A DNA stretch of 64,000 nt from Globisporangium splendens (Eukaryota > Oomycota > Peronosporomycetes > Pythiales > Pythiaceae): contig VFIW01000010.1 of the NCBI GenBank assembly GCA_006386115.1, positions 831,229 to 895,228 of the forward strand, read 5' to 3'. The notes below the pieces were generated by a model. That model saw only the letters and a list, made by a program, of their open reading frames with translations, ran no database searches and was not told where the DNA came from. The translations under genes were made by a program, and so were the position numbers. This document shows, piece after piece, positions 25,404-35,378 of the stretch; within the stretch, counting starts at the first letter, position 1; every line of letters starts with the position of its first letter.

Positions 25404-26542
25404 TTTCTTGCCGCAGCGGATCTGCCACCTCGATGAGCGTGGCTGCCGCGCGGTGGTTGGTAGTCTCTTGCCTGATTTCCAGTGCGAGGAGCGGATTGCC
25501 TTGGAGCGGGACACTTCGACTGATAGTGTCCTCGCTTGCCACAATTGAAGCAGGTCACTTCGGCACTGCTAAGATCCATTGGCATCGGGCCATGGAAGCG
25601 CTGGCTGTTCGTGACTGCTCGGTGGCTGGTATGCGCACCATTGTGGCGGCCAGCGTTCCAATCAGGTCGACTGACTCTGAATGATTGCTGCTCAACGAGC
25701 GCAATGCGGATCGCATCTTCCATCGTGGCCGGCAAGCGTCGGTACAGCTCCTGACGCGCTGGTCCACTGTTGAGGCCGTTGAGAAACGCAGGCACTTTCA
25801 CGGACTCAGGCAAAGGGCTGATCGTGATCGCCGCGCATAGGCTTCTCATCTCCTGGATGTATCGTTCCAGCGAGAGCTTCCCTTGTCTCAAGGAGAAGAA
25901 ACGACCTTGCAACAGCACTTCGCTGTTCGGAGGCTGATACATGGCGGTGATTTTCGCACGGAAAATATCCCACGTGTCGAACGCACACTCATCGGCGAGC
26001 AACGTCGAGAATGCCCATTCCGACGCTCGACCGCGCAGGTTCGAGGTGGCGAAAGACACCATCTGCTCGTTGCTGTCGATGAGCTGAGCCTTGGCGCAAC
26101 GCTCCACGGCGAGTAGCCAGTGGGTGAGCTTGTCGCCATCCGCACCATCGAATTTCGGAGCGTCAATCTTGACAGCTCTTGGGCGGGGAGTTTGGGACGT
26201 TTGTGTCTGAGGCGCAGCAGCCGCACTCGACAAAGACGTGGCTGCACCAGCAACCACAGATACCACTCGCTCGAGCGCTTCACGCGACTCAGCGGCTGAG
26301 CGCAGCATCTCTGCGGTCAAGCTTGCGGCGACTTGCATTTGTGCTTGCGCACTTCGCTCTCCTTCGAGGCGCTGAGCGTTCGAGAAGTTCTCGAACTGCT
26401 CGAGTCGAAAGATTTGCTGCTCCGGCGACGCCGAGAGCAACTCTAGCGCGACTTGGTCGCCTAGAGCTTGTGCCATTCGGGTCAGCACACTCCGGTGTTC
26501 AGCCGAGAGGTGCGGGAACTGCGCAGGGTCAATTGACGCCAT
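25349..26542 (-). CDS. gag: Gyp3 Gag
   Basis: 397 residues from MASIDPAQFPHL, intact. Contains a capsid-type region (KIDAPKFDGADGDKLTHWLL, FDTWDIFRAKITAMYQPP) and one CCHC knuckle CFNCGKRGHYQSKC near residue 335, then a basic tail (RGGRSAAARKGNG). Related in plan, not closely in sequence, to Gyp1 Gag. The tail overlaps pol. Confidence 0.92.
   Translation of the reverse strand: MASIDPAQFPHLSAEHRSVLTRMAQALGDQVALELLSASPEQQIFRLEQFENFSNAQRLEGERSAQAQMQVAASLTAEMLRSAAESREALERVVSVVAGAATSLSSAAAAPQTQTSQTPRPRAVKIDAPKFDGADGDKLTHWLLAVERCAKAQLIDSNEQMVSFATSNLRGRASEWAFSTLLADECAFDTWDIFRAKITAMYQPPNSEVLLQGRFFSLRQGKLSLERYIQEMRSLCAAITISPLPESVKVPAFLNGLNSGPARQELYRRLPATMEDAIRIALVEQQSFRVSRPDWNAGRHNGAHTSHRAVTNSQRFHGPMPMDLSSAEVTCFNCGKRGHYQSKCPAPRQSAPRTGNQARDYQPPRGSHAHRGGRSAAARKGNGTSQQKRDALLRRTL
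25359..25403 (-). promoter_or_regulatory. Gyp3 -1 frameshift cassette (GGGAAAC)
   Basis: Heptamer G-GGA-AAC (25403 down to 25397) is in the Gag codon phase. Four bases later CGTCTCAG (25392-25385) can pair perfectly with CTGAGACG (25366-25359), with a smaller AGCG/CGCT stem in the loop. Pol is in the -1 phase. Known: GGGAAAC serves as a -1 site in some plant luteoviruses. Confidence 0.72.
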
Positions 26543-26613
26543 GATGAATCCTTGAGGGAGCGATTCAGGCAGTCACCTCTGCCGGGTCGTAGATTGACTA
26601 CGAGTGCTACCGT

Positions 26614-27160
26614 TGTAACCGGACACTTCCGAGTTACGCAGCACGGTACGTGTGTGAGGAAGCGTGTGCACGACTTCTCTCAAGGACTCTGTTCCAAGAG
26701 CTGTTGCCTGCTTCCTGCAGTGCAACGATCGGTTACCTATAGATCTCTATAGAGTAACCGTCAATAACTAAAGGCTTAGTCAGAGGTAAAAATGGAACTG
26801 TTTATTTGTTGGGGGTTGCCCTCTGCAGGACACCCTGAGTTATCTTTAGTTCACTATCTAGCAGAGTGAACTTCCGCTTATTTCAATGTGGACATAAGTG
26901 AATGGCTCTGAATTGCCGTGTTATTCAATTGGTCTAAAAGCATAGAGTTTTAGCCTATGAGAGTCGTGTCTGTGACCGACCTCTAATCAGAGTAGCTTGG
27001 CTACCTTTGTGGTTCGAGTGGGTGCAGCGAACCTAATGGGTCGGCAGCCTAGGTGTTTCTCGTAGCTAGGTACGGAAACTTTAGTTACATGCGGATTAGT
27101 CCAATGTGAACAGATTGAGCTGAGTTGCTGCGGTGCAACTTAGCGTGTGACCCCGTTACA
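26614..27160 (-). repeat. Gyp3 5' LTR
   Basis: 547 bp; plus strand TGTAACCGG ... CCCCGTTACA, flanked on the right by AAGCC. 543-570 nt to the left lies the Gag ATG. Primer-binding site (CGGTAGCACTCGTAG, minus) lies just inside, at about 26598-26613. Confidence 0.93.
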
Positions 27161-27272
27161 AAGCCTCCCAACGCGTCCACACCTGCTGCAATCTCGACAC
27201 TCGCCGCCGGTGCGCCAACCTCTGCCACGCCACAACCACTCATCTGCGCCAGCATGCGGCACACACAAACAC
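27161..27272. other. Unassigned flank between Gyp3 and CopA1
   Basis: 112 bp, the continuation of 11085-11127 across Gyp3. On the minus strand an open reading (MLAQMSGCGVAEVGAPAA, then VEIAAGVDALGGFVRG) runs through both pieces. No family recognised; probably a remnant of another element. Part of it is repeated in diverged form at 62972-63016. Confidence 0.35.
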
Positions 27273-30186
27273 TGTTGTGAAGACGCCTCGATCTGCTACT
27301 GCCTGATACCGGTATCTACCGGTGATACCGACCTCCACTCATGGCATCGCAGTCATTCCAGTGTTTACGCTATTATGTTTACAACAGGTAAGACATGATT
27401 GTGGGTGCAGGATCTGATCGCACCCACCAGCTGTTTATGTGTAACGTTCCTAGTGGATAGTACAGACAAGAATCCAGTAGGAATCCAGTAGGCTTAGATG
27501 CAGCATGTGTGCATGTGAACTAAGGACCTCATTCAATCAACCACTTTGCATTTTGCATCCAACCACTCAAGCAGCTTTCCAACAGGTTATGAGCCCAAGC
27601 TCGTACGACTCTGCCTCCGCCGCCTCCACCACCAACGCAACCATGGACCACGCCAGCACCGCCCGCATCAACAAGTTCGACGGGAACAACTTCCACGCGT
27701 GGAAGTTCAAGATGCAGATGGTGCTCGAAGAACGTGACCTGTGGAAGGTCGTGAGCGGGGAAGTGAAGCCCGAGCACTGTGTGACCGAGCTGGACCAAGC
27801 GACGTTCAAGAGGAAGTCTCGAAAGGCGATGGCGACCATCTGCCTCGCGATGGAAGACTCGCAACTGCCGTTGGTTCGCTCGGCGAGTGGTGCGCATGAT
27901 GCATGGTCAAGACTGGAAGACCACTTCGAGAAGAAGAGCCTCGCGAACAAGCTCTTTCTTCGTCGTCGTTTCTTCACGGCCATGATGGAAGAAGGTGATG
28001 ATGTGCTCGCGCACATCAACAAGGTCAAGACGCTGGCGGAACAGCTCGACGCGGTCGGCGCTCCGGTCAGCGAGGACGACTTGGTGATCACGCTTCTCGG
28101 CAGCCTGAGCGAGTCGTACCAGTTCCTGATCACGGCGTTGGAATCGCGTTCTGACACGTTGACATGGGAGCTCGTGACGTCTCGGCTCCTGCATGAAGAC
28201 ATGAAGCGCAAGGAGCAAGGCGGCGACGGGGTCGCTGCAGGCCAAGCGTTCATGACGGGAGACAAGAAGCGCAGTACGCGGCCAGGCAAGAAGACTGGCG
28301 CGTGCAACTACTGCGGCAAGATGGGTCATTGGATCGCGGAGTGTCCCTCGCGGATCCATGACAACGCGGACCGGCAACGTCCGCAGCGTGCGAATGTGGC
28401 ACACAACCAAGACGAAGACTCGGGTGATTTCCTGTTTGCGGTCGGCAAGGGGAGCGGCGACGACGCCAAGAACCCGACATGGCTCATCGACTCGGGTGCG
28501 ACGCAGCACATGTCGTACTCGAAACGGTTCATGACCAAGTACAAGACCATCGATCCAGTCGACGTACACCTCGCAGACGACGGAGTCGTGCAAGCGATCG
28601 GCAGCGGCGACATCGTGATGATGATGAAGACTCCAAGTGGCGTCAAGAAGGGTGTGCTCACGAACGTGTGGCACATCTCCAAACTGACGCGCAACTTGTT
28701 CTCGGTCGGCCGATTCACCAAGGATGTCGCGCCAATAACGTTCGACACCAGCGTTTGCTATGTGAACCTCAAGAACCAGAAGTGGAAGATCGGCGAGCGC
28801 GCCGGCAAGGGTCTGTTCAAACTGTGCATGACGCCTGTGCAAGCGGAGAGTGCGAGCGTCGCGAGTGTGCCCGAAGCGCCGCGGATGAGCAAGTCGTACT
28901 TGTGGCACCTTCGACTCGGCCACATCGGCCACGGCGGACTCGACGCGATAGTGAAGCAGAAGCTCGGCGTCGGCATCGACATCGCGTCAGTGAGCAAGTG
29001 GGAGCTCTGCAGCGGATGTGCGCTCGGTAAGCAGACGCGAGTGAATTTCCAGTCGACTGCTCCCGAGCGTGCCAAGAACATGCTCGACGTCGTGCACAGC
29101 GATGTGTGCGGTCCGATGCAGACGGCGACATTCTCCGACAAACGCTACTTCGTGACGTTCATCGACGACAAGTCGCGGTTCTGTGTGGTGTTCCTGCTTC
29201 GCAGCAAGTCGGAAGTGCTGGACAAGTTCGTGCAGTTCGTCAAGTTTGCTGAGACCCAGACCGGGAGGCGTGTGAAGGTGCTTCGGAGCGACAACGGCGG
29301 CGAGTACGTGTCCAACAAGTTCGCCGCGTTCTGCCGCAACCGAGGCATCGTGCAGCAGTTCACGCCGCCGTACACACCCCAGCTCAACGGAGTGGCCGAG
29401 CGCATGAATCGGACGTTGGTCGAGAGTGCGCGGTGCATGATCGAGCACGCGGGACTGTCCAAGCGCTACTGGGGTGAAGCAGTGACGACGGCAGCGTTTC
29501 TGCGCAATCGGTGTCCGACGCGAGCGACCGGTCACGACAAGTCTCCACACGAGGTGTGGACGCAGAAGAAGCCGTTGTTGAAGAATCTGAAGGTCTTCGG
29601 GTGCCACGCGTACGTGCACGTGCCAAGCGAGAAGCGATCGAAGCTCGACGCGCGGTCGGTATTGTGTCGCTTCTTGGGCTACTCGGACCACGAGAAGACG
29701 TATCGGTTCGAGGAGCTGTCGAGCAGCCGGATTGTGGTGAGCCGCGACATGCAGTTCATGGAAGACACGTTCGACAGCGGCAAGCACGGACAAGTCGGCA
29801 GCAAGGCAGTCGAGTTTCGTGACGCGGATGGAGCGACCGACGGTGAAGACGACGACGACCACGACAACGAGGACAGAGACGAAGACATGAACGAGCAACC
29901 GGCGGAGCCAGCATCGACGAACGAACGGTCGCAATGGCAGCAACGTCAACCTTCGCGTCGGCAGCCACAGCGACCGCAGCAGCCGCAGCCGAATGTCGAG
30001 TACCCACCGGGGTCCAAGCGCCATTCGCGGACGCACTCGCTCGAAGCTCTGTCGGAGCCACCCGTGGAGAAGCGTTACGGACGAGTGGGTCGTACAAGTG
30101 GAGCAAGTTCGACGCCAGATCCAAGGTCATCGCTCGATGACATGTCGGCGCTACTCGCATCGATTGACGAAGAAGAATGTACTCAC
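27273..30186 (+). mobile_element. CopA1: Ty1/Copia element, 3' truncated
   Basis: Plus strand: 5' LTR 27273-27584 (312 bp, TGTTGTGAAG ... TTTCCAACA), primer-binding site, then Gag-PR-IN. The sequence stops at the end of ORF1, where a CopB LTR (30188) begins; RT-RNase H and 3' LTR are missing here. The LTR holds the palindrome GATACCGGTATC and a second ACCGGT nearby. Confidence 0.93.
27585..27600 (+). promoter_or_regulatory. CopA1 primer-binding site overlapping the Gag start
   Basis: GGTTATGAGCCCAAGC directly follows the LTR. Its reverse complement (GCTTGGGCTCATAACC) reads as the anticodon arm of initiator tRNA-Met, with the CAT anticodon. Known: Drosophila copia and yeast Ty5 prime from such an internal half-tRNA site. 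The ATG within it (27589-27591) is the Gag start. The same site is in every CopA and nearly every CopB copy here. Confidence 0.75.
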
Positions 30187-30192
30187 AGTTAA
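27589..30192 (+). CDS. CopA1 Gag-protease-integrase (ORF1)
   Basis: About 866 element residues plus 2 from the adjoining LTR. Gag with Copia-type UBN2 region (WKFKMQMVLEERDLWKVVSG, HLRR-like LFLRRRFF), CCHC knuckle CNYCGKMGHWIAEC (about 239-252), aspartic protease WLIDSGATQHM (about 300), integrase zinc finger (HLRLGHIGH ... CSGCALGKQ) and catalytic core SDVCGP, RSDNGGEY, NGVAERMNR. The C-terminal part is Gln/Pro/Asp-rich. The frame is complete; RT is absent because of the break at 30186. Makes particle protein, processing enzyme and integrase. Confidence 0.92.
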   Translation: MSPSSYDSASAASTTNATMDHASTARINKFDGNNFHAWKFKMQMVLEERDLWKVVSGEVKPEHCVTELDQATFKRKSRKAMATICLAMEDSQLPLVRSASGAHDAWSRLEDHFEKKSLANKLFLRRRFFTAMMEEGDDVLAHINKVKTLAEQLDAVGAPVSEDDLVITLLGSLSESYQFLITALESRSDTLTWELVTSRLLHEDMKRKEQGGDGVAAGQAFMTGDKKRSTRPGKKTGACNYCGKMGHWIAECPSRIHDNADRQRPQRANVAHNQDEDSGDFLFAVGKGSGDDAKNPTWLIDSGATQHMSYSKRFMTKYKTIDPVDVHLADDGVVQAIGSGDIVMMMKTPSGVKKGVLTNVWHISKLTRNLFSVGRFTKDVAPITFDTSVCYVNLKNQKWKIGERAGKGLFKLCMTPVQAESASVASVPEAPRMSKSYLWHLRLGHIGHGGLDAIVKQKLGVGIDIASVSKWELCSGCALGKQTRVNFQSTAPERAKNMLDVVHSDVCGPMQTATFSDKRYFVTFIDDKSRFCVVFLLRSKSEVLDKFVQFVKFAETQTGRRVKVLRSDNGGEYVSNKFAAFCRNRGIVQQFTPPYTPQLNGVAERMNRTLVESARCMIEHAGLSKRYWGEAVTTAAFLRNRCPTRATGHDKSPHEVWTQKKPLLKNLKVFGCHAYVHVPSEKRSKLDARSVLCRFLGYSDHEKTYRFEELSSSRIVVSRDMQFMEDTFDSGKHGQVGSKAVEFRDADGATDGEDDDDHDNEDRDEDMNEQPAEPASTNERSQWQQRQPSRRQPQRPQQPQPNVEYPPGSKRHSRTHSLEALSEPPVEKRYGRVGRTSGASSTPDPRSSLDDMSALLASIDEEECTHS

Positions 30193-30577
30193 AGGTCTAG
30201 AGCGCGGAGGAAGAAGGATGAACCGGAGTGAGCTTGAGATGGCAAATTGGAAAGTAAGATTGTTTAAGGTTGGTCTCCTACCCGTGCGACACTGAGCGTG
30301 TCCACTCGGTGTTGGACACAAACGGAGGCTCCTGTGAGCCACAAGATCCTGAGATGTACGGAGAGGATCTAACCAATCAAAATGCACTATCCTACGCTGT
30401 CACCCTAAAGATTCCCCAACATTCAATGATTATGCTACGAGACATGAACAATGCTTACGCTCTATGAGAAATTCCAGTGTTTACGCTTGGCGTAAACAAG
30501 TGTCCCATACGGGAACGTTCCACGAAAGAGACGTGCGGTTGGCATCGTTCGTACCACAAACACGGTACATCTCAATA
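30188..30577 (-). repeat. CopB LTR R1
   Basis: 390 bp, LTR orientation minus (TATTGAGATG ... CCTTTAACA; first base of the terminal repeat altered at the CopA1 junction). Contains a GTTTACGC-TTG-GCGTAAAC hairpin. On the minus strand the PPT of Y' (TTGAGGGAGGC, about 30578-30588) precedes it, so it is the 3' LTR of that half element. Confidence 0.9.
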
Positions 30578-30590
30578 GCCTCCCTCAAGG

Positions 30591-31922
30591 TTAACAACCT
30601 TGGATGCCGAGATCTTCCGTGAGTTCTTGGTGTCTCGGTCCGGGCAATCCCTTCGTGAGCAAATCGGCCAACATCATCGAAGTGCTGCAGTACTCGACTT
30701 CGACTTCACCGGATTTCACTTCATCACGGATGTGATGGTACTTGATGTCAATGTGCTTGGCCCGACCATGATTGACTGGGTTCTTCGTCATCTTGATGCA
30801 CGACTGATTGTCTTCGAAAATCACAAGCTTGGGGGCCTCAACACCAGCGGCAACCAAAATCTCACACAACAGTCGGTGTACCCACTTGCCTTCTTGGATC
30901 GCCAAACTGAGAGCAATGTACTCGGCTTCGCTCGTCGAGAGGGACACACTTGACTGCTTCTTGCTTCCCCAACTGATCGGGCCACCGGCCAACTTGAACA
31001 CATAGCCGGACGTTGACTTTCGATCAGCAACGTCGCCCGCCCAGTCGGCATCCGAAAAACACTTGAAGTCGAGTTCATCACTTGACTTGAATCGGATTCC
31101 ATGCGACTTGGTGCCTTGCAAGTAGCGAAAGATTCGCTTCACCGCAGTCCAGTGCATGTCTTGCGGGGTTTCCATGAAGCGAGCCACCATGCCGACGGCA
31201 AAGGCAATGTCTGGTCGCGTCGCACACATCAAGTGCGTGAGTGCACCGACAGCTTCACGGTAGGGAACATCGGTCGCAGGCGCTTGATTTTCACCTTGTA
31301 CCATCTTCGCGCTGATGTCGACTGGACTCGCGACGGACTTGCAATCTTCCATGCCGAAACGCTTGAGGATGTCGTCGATGTAGCGCCGTTGGCACAAAGT
31401 CACACCACCGTCCTCATGTTCGATCAGCTCGATGCCGAGAACGAACTTGCACGCGCCACTGTCAGTCATCTCAAAGCGCTGCTTGAGTTCATGCTTGACT
31501 TCAGCAATCAGATCGCTCGAACTTCCGGTCACAATCACGTCGTCGACGTACACCAGAAGCAAAACGCAATGTCCTGCGACGCATTTGATGTAGAGGCACG
31601 GGTCGAACTTGGACACTTCAAAGCCAATAGAGCGCACATACTCGTCGAACGTCTCGTTCCATACGCGAGAAGCTTGTTTCAACCCATAGATCGACTTGAG
31701 CAATTCCAAACAGTCGAACTTGTCGTCGACTTCCATGCCTTCCGGAATGAGGATGAACACGAGTTCCTTCATTTGGCCGTACAAAAAGGCAGTGACCACG
31801 TCAAGTTGGTCGATCGGCCATCTGAGCAGTTTGGCAAGCGCGATCACCATGCGAAGAGTCACGTACTTGACAACTGGCGCAAACGTCTCCGTGTAGTCGA
31901 CGCTGTATTTCTGCTTGAAACC
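30591..31922 (-). CDS. CopB RT-RNase H half, copy 1 (N-terminally cut)
   Basis: About 443 RT-RNase H residues from GFKQKYSVDYTETFAPVV to the stop at 30591, intact. RT palm motif VYVDDVIVTG, thumb region MTDSGACKFVLGIEL, RNase [11 protein letters not shown] and SLSTSEAEYIAL, FEDNQSCIKM. The RT fingers (to KARLAAKG) are on X in the opposite orientation. The frame is open through the adjoining LTR to an ATG at 32036, giving a 481-codon LTR-RT fusion. Without fingers it is unlikely to be active as RT. Confidence 0.9.
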   Translation of the reverse strand, partial: GFKQKYSVDYTETFAPVVKYVTLRMVIALAKLLRWPIDQLDVVTAFLYGQMKELVFILIPEGMEVDDKFDCLELLKSIYGLKQASRVWNETFDEYVRSIGFEVSKFDPCLYIKCVAGHCVLLLVYVDDVIVTGSSSDLIAEVKHELKQRFEMTDSGACKFVLGIELIEHEDGGVTLCQRRYIDDILKRFGMEDCKSVASPVDISAKMVQGENQAPATDVPYREAVGALTHLMCATRPDIAFAVGMVARFMETPQDMHWTAVKRIFRYLQGTKSHGIRFKSSDELDFKCFSDADWAGDVADRKSTSGYVFKLAGGPISWGSKKQSSVSLSTSEAEYIALSLAIQEGKWVHRLLCEILVAAGVEAPKLVIFEDNQSCIKMTKNPVNHGRAKHIDIKYHHIRDEVKSGEVEVEYCSTSMMLADLLTKGLPGPRHQELTEDLGIQGC

Positions 31923-32311
31923 TATTGAGATGTACCGTGTCTGTGGTACGAACGATGTCAACTGCACGTCTCTTTCGTGGAACGTTCCCGTATGGGACAC
32001 TTGTTTACGCCAAGCGTAAACATTCGAGTTTCTCATACAGCGTAAGCATCGTTCATGTCTCGTAGCATAATCATTGAATGTTGGGGAATCTTTAGGGTGA
32101 CAACGTAGGATAGTGCATTTTGATTGGTTAGATCCTCTCCGTACATCTCAGGATCTTGTGGCTCACAGGAGCCTCCGTTTGTGTCCAACACCGAGTGGAC
32201 ACGCTCAGTGTCGCACGGGTAGGAGACCAACCTTAAACAATCTTACTTTCCAATTTGCCATCTCAAGCTCACTCCGGTTCATCCTTCCCTCCGCGCTCTT
32301 GACCTTTAACA
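31923..32311 (+). repeat. CopB LTR F1
   Basis: 389 bp forward LTR. Left neighbour AAACC of Y'; right neighbour the primer-binding site GGTTATGAGCCCAAG of X. Differs from the R copies at fixed positions (CAGTTGACATCG versus CGGTTGGCATCG, read on the other strand). Confidence 0.9.
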
Positions 32312-32315
32312 GGTT

Positions 32316-34975
32316 ATGAGCCCAAGTACAAGCACCACGACCGACAAGACGATCATCGACAAGTTCAACGGCGACAACTTCGCGACGTGGGCACGCTACA
32401 TGCGTGGCGTGTTCCTCACCAAGTCTGTGTGGGACGTCGTCAACCGCCAAGATACTCCGGTCTTCACCGATGCGCGCATCAAGGACGAATATGTTCGCAC
32501 GAACAATGTTGCGTTTGGTTTGCTGCTGCTGCACATCGACGCCGAGTATCATCATGTCGTGGATGATTGCGAAGAAGCGTGGGTGGCATGGTGCCCGTCT
32601 GAAGGTTCTCTACCAAGATTCCCAGAAGGCCGGCCGCATCTATCTCAAGCGTCAGTTGTTCAGCATTGAGATGAAGGAAGGCGACAACCTATTGCACCAC
32701 TGTAATGAGGTCCTCAACATCCACGCCAAGCTTGTGGGTATCGGCGCGAAGATGGAGGACGAAGACGTCGCGATTTGCTTGCTTCGAAGTTTGCCGAAGA
32801 GCTACGAGAACGTGGTTCTGCACATCGAAATGAGCAACGCCGACTTGAAGACCCAAGATGTGGTCAAGGTGCTCAACAACGAGCATGTGAAGCGTTCGGG
32901 CGAGAAGAAGACCGTGAAGACTGAAGACCATGCGAAGGCGTTCAATGCCGAGAATGAGCCTCGCGTCTGCTCGTTCTGCGGCAAGGTTGGTCACTCGGTC
33001 GACCGGTGCTGGACCAAGAACAAGCAAGCTGGACGCAAGCCAAGTCGCATGGGTGGCAATGGCCGCAAGCGTGTAAACTACGTCGAGCGCGACTACGACG
33101 ATGATGAAGCCCCGCTTGCGTTTGCTGTGTCGATGGAGTGTGGTGTCACGTCCACGAAAGAAAATATGCGAGGAATGTGGGCGATCGACAGCGGCGCGAC
33201 GCATCACATCTGCAATGACAAGTCCAAGTTTGCTGTTTTGGACGAGCGCGACCATGGTGATTTGGTCGTCGCGAACGGCAACAAGACCAAGATCCTTGGC
33301 GTTGGTACTGTGAACGAGCGAATCGCTCTACCAAACGGCGAAGTGCGTGATCTCAAGGTGGTCGATGTGTTGTACGTGCCAAGTGTGGGGAAGAATTTGT
33401 TGTCGATCCCCCAGATCAACAAGTCGAACAAGTTCCAAATCGTGTTCGACGGTCCAAGTATGAGCGTGCTGAACAAGACTTCAAGCAAGGTGGTCGCAAC
33501 CGCTGACTTTGTCGATGGCCTGTACTGGCTTCGGGTGCCACCAAATGCGATGACCAAGTCCGCGATGACAGCTGCAGTGCCAAGTCCGCGTCGACTCTTC
33601 ACGAGCGAATGGGTCATGCATCGGTCCAAGTGTTGCGCCAACTAGTCGACAAAGCCATGGTGAAGGATGCCAATTTTCCATCCAACACTCGAGACTTGGC
33701 GACCTGTCGTGGCTGTCAACAAGGGAAAATGGTTCAAAAACCATTCAAGTCGAATGTGGAAAAGCGCACGTTTGGGGTGTTTGAGCTGATCCACTTGGAC
33801 ATTTGTGGTCCGATGGAAGTTGAGAGCATCGGCGGCAGCAAGTATTTGCTTTTGATCGTCGATGAGGCCAGTGGGTCGATGAAGGGATTTTGCCTGCCGA
33901 ACAAGTCCGACAGTGAAGACATGTTGAAGAAACTCATCGTTCAAGTCGGCAACCAGTTCAACAAGAGCGTGAAGTTTGTCCGACACGATGGTGCCAAGGA
34001 GTTCACAACCAACTCGATCAAGCGATTCTACGCTGATCGCGGCATCCAGCAACAAGTGACTGTGCCGTATGCTCACCAGGCGAATGGTACCGCTGAACGC
34101 GCGATCCGAAGCATCGTGACAATGGGTCGCAGCATGCTGCACCACGCGCGTTTGGACAAGTCGTTTTGGGCCGAAGCTGCAATGACCGCGATTTACATCA
34201 AGAATCGTCTTCCTTCTCCCAAGTCCGACACGAAAACACCATTCGAAATGGTCAACAAGTCCAAGCCAAGTGTGAAGCACATGCGTGTTTTCGGGTGTTT
34301 GGCGTACGTCTTGACTCCGAAAGAGAAGCGTTTGAAGTGGGATCCCAAGTCTCAACCTGGTCTGTTCATGGGCTACGAAGAATCGTCCAAGGCTTGTCGC
34401 GTGTATGACATCGAGGGGGACAAGGTGGTGATCAGTCGCGATGTCAACTTCGATGAAGCCGTTATTGGTGGAACTTTGCTGAATGACTCGGCGGATGGTA
34501 TGACCGACATCCTGAACCGACTTGAAGACATCGAGATCGAAGGCACTCGTCCGCTGTCGGTGTTCAAGTGCACTGGCAAGCGCCATGCTGGAACTTCGCA
34601 GTCTGCTGAAATCCCAACCAACGCCGACGAGTCAACCACTGAAGCTGATGAAAGCGATGAGGACGGCGCAACTCGTCGATCGACTCGCCGACGTATCTCG
34701 CCTGTCGAGTGGTGGCGTGCAAGTGCCAACATGGTCGAAGTTCGCGACTTGTCCGAGCCTACTTCATTCCAAGAAGCTGTGAGTGGTGCCGAACAAGTGC
34801 ATTGGCGCAACGCGATCCGTGCTGAGCTCAAGTCTATGCGTCTTCGTGGTGTGTTCCGTGCTGCCAAGCTTCCGACCGATCAGCGTGCAATCAGCACCAA
34901 GTGGGTGTTCAAGATCAAGCGCAACACCGATGGAACGATCAACAAGTACAAGGCTCGACTTGCCGCGAAGGGTTT
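32316..34975 (+). pseudogene. CopB Gag-PR-IN-RT(start), copy X1
   Basis: Starts [20 protein letters not shown] within the primer-binding site. Gag ([10 protein letters not shown]), [18 protein letters not shown], protease [11 protein letters not shown], integrase zinc finger (HASVQVLR ... CRGCQQGK), core HLDICGPM, RHDGAKEF, NGTAERAIRS, then RT fingers STKWVFKIKRNTDG to KARLAAKG. Broken by a one-base insertion near 32593 and a one-base loss near 33570. RT ends at the self-insertion site GGTTT. The frame runs on into R2 for a short fusion tail. Confidence 0.9.
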
Positions 34976-35365
34976 TGTTAAAGGTCTAGAGCGCGGAGGA
35001 AGAAGGATGAACCGGAGTGAGCTTGAGATGGCAAATTGGAAAGTAAGATTGTTTAAGGTTGGTCTCCTACCCGTGCGACACTGAGCGTGTCCACTCGGTG
35101 TTGGACACAAATGGAGGCTCCTGTGAGCCACAAGTTCCTGAGATGTGCAGAGAGGATCTAACCAATCAAAATGCACTATCCTACGTTGTCACCCTAAAGA
35201 TTCCCCAACATTCAATGATTATGCTACGAGACATGAACGATGCTTACGCTGTATGAGAAACTCGAATGTTTACGCTTGGCGTAAACAAGTGTCCCATACG
35301 GGAACGTTCCACGAAAGAGACGTGCGGTTGCATCGTTCGTACCACAAACACGGTACATCTCAATA
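34976..35365 (-). repeat. CopB LTR R2
   Basis: 390 bp reversed LTR following X1. Carries the R-type CACAAACACGG variant but the F-type AACTCGAATG variant, so it looks converted in part. One G is missing near 35330. Confidence 0.9.
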
Positions 35366-35378
35366 GCCTCCCTCAAGG

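Larger units (their letters stand above)
11128..27160 (-). mobile_element. Gyp3: Ty3/Gypsy chromovirus-like element, split by nested Gyp2
   Basis: Minus-strand element of about 8.4 kb once Gyp2 is removed. Its LTRs (548 and 547 bp) are nearly identical and flanked by the 5-bp duplication AAGCC (11123-11127, 27161-27165), so it inserted as one unit. From the right: 5' LTR, primer-binding site starting CGGTAGCACT just inside 26614, gag, -1 frameshift cassette, pol, Gyp2 insertion within the integrase C-terminus, chromodomain, antisense ORF, polypurine tract (AGGTGGGGGGTGG, 11676-11688), 3' LTR. Pol carries two premature TGA codons and one frameshift, so the copy is dead. It is only distantly related to Gyp1/Gyp2 in sequence but has the same organisation. 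Confidence 0.93.

Noticed and set aside
27585..27600. Possible tRNA-Met remnant
   Set aside because: Only the anticodon arm is matched and only as reverse complement directly after each LTR; it is a primer-binding site, not a tRNA gene.
27907..30036. Long minus-strand frames (341 and 349 codons) opposite CopA1 ORF1, repeated in CopA2-4
   Set aside because: Arg/His/Val-rich shadow frames that lie wholly within the sense gene. Unlike the Gypsy antisense ORF they have no part outside the sense coding region, and the copies are too similar to show selection.
31101..31928. 275-codon plus-strand frame opposite CopB RT, repeated in units 2 and 3
   Set aside because: Fully inside RT-RNase H, with no domain and no independent conservation; treated as a shadow.
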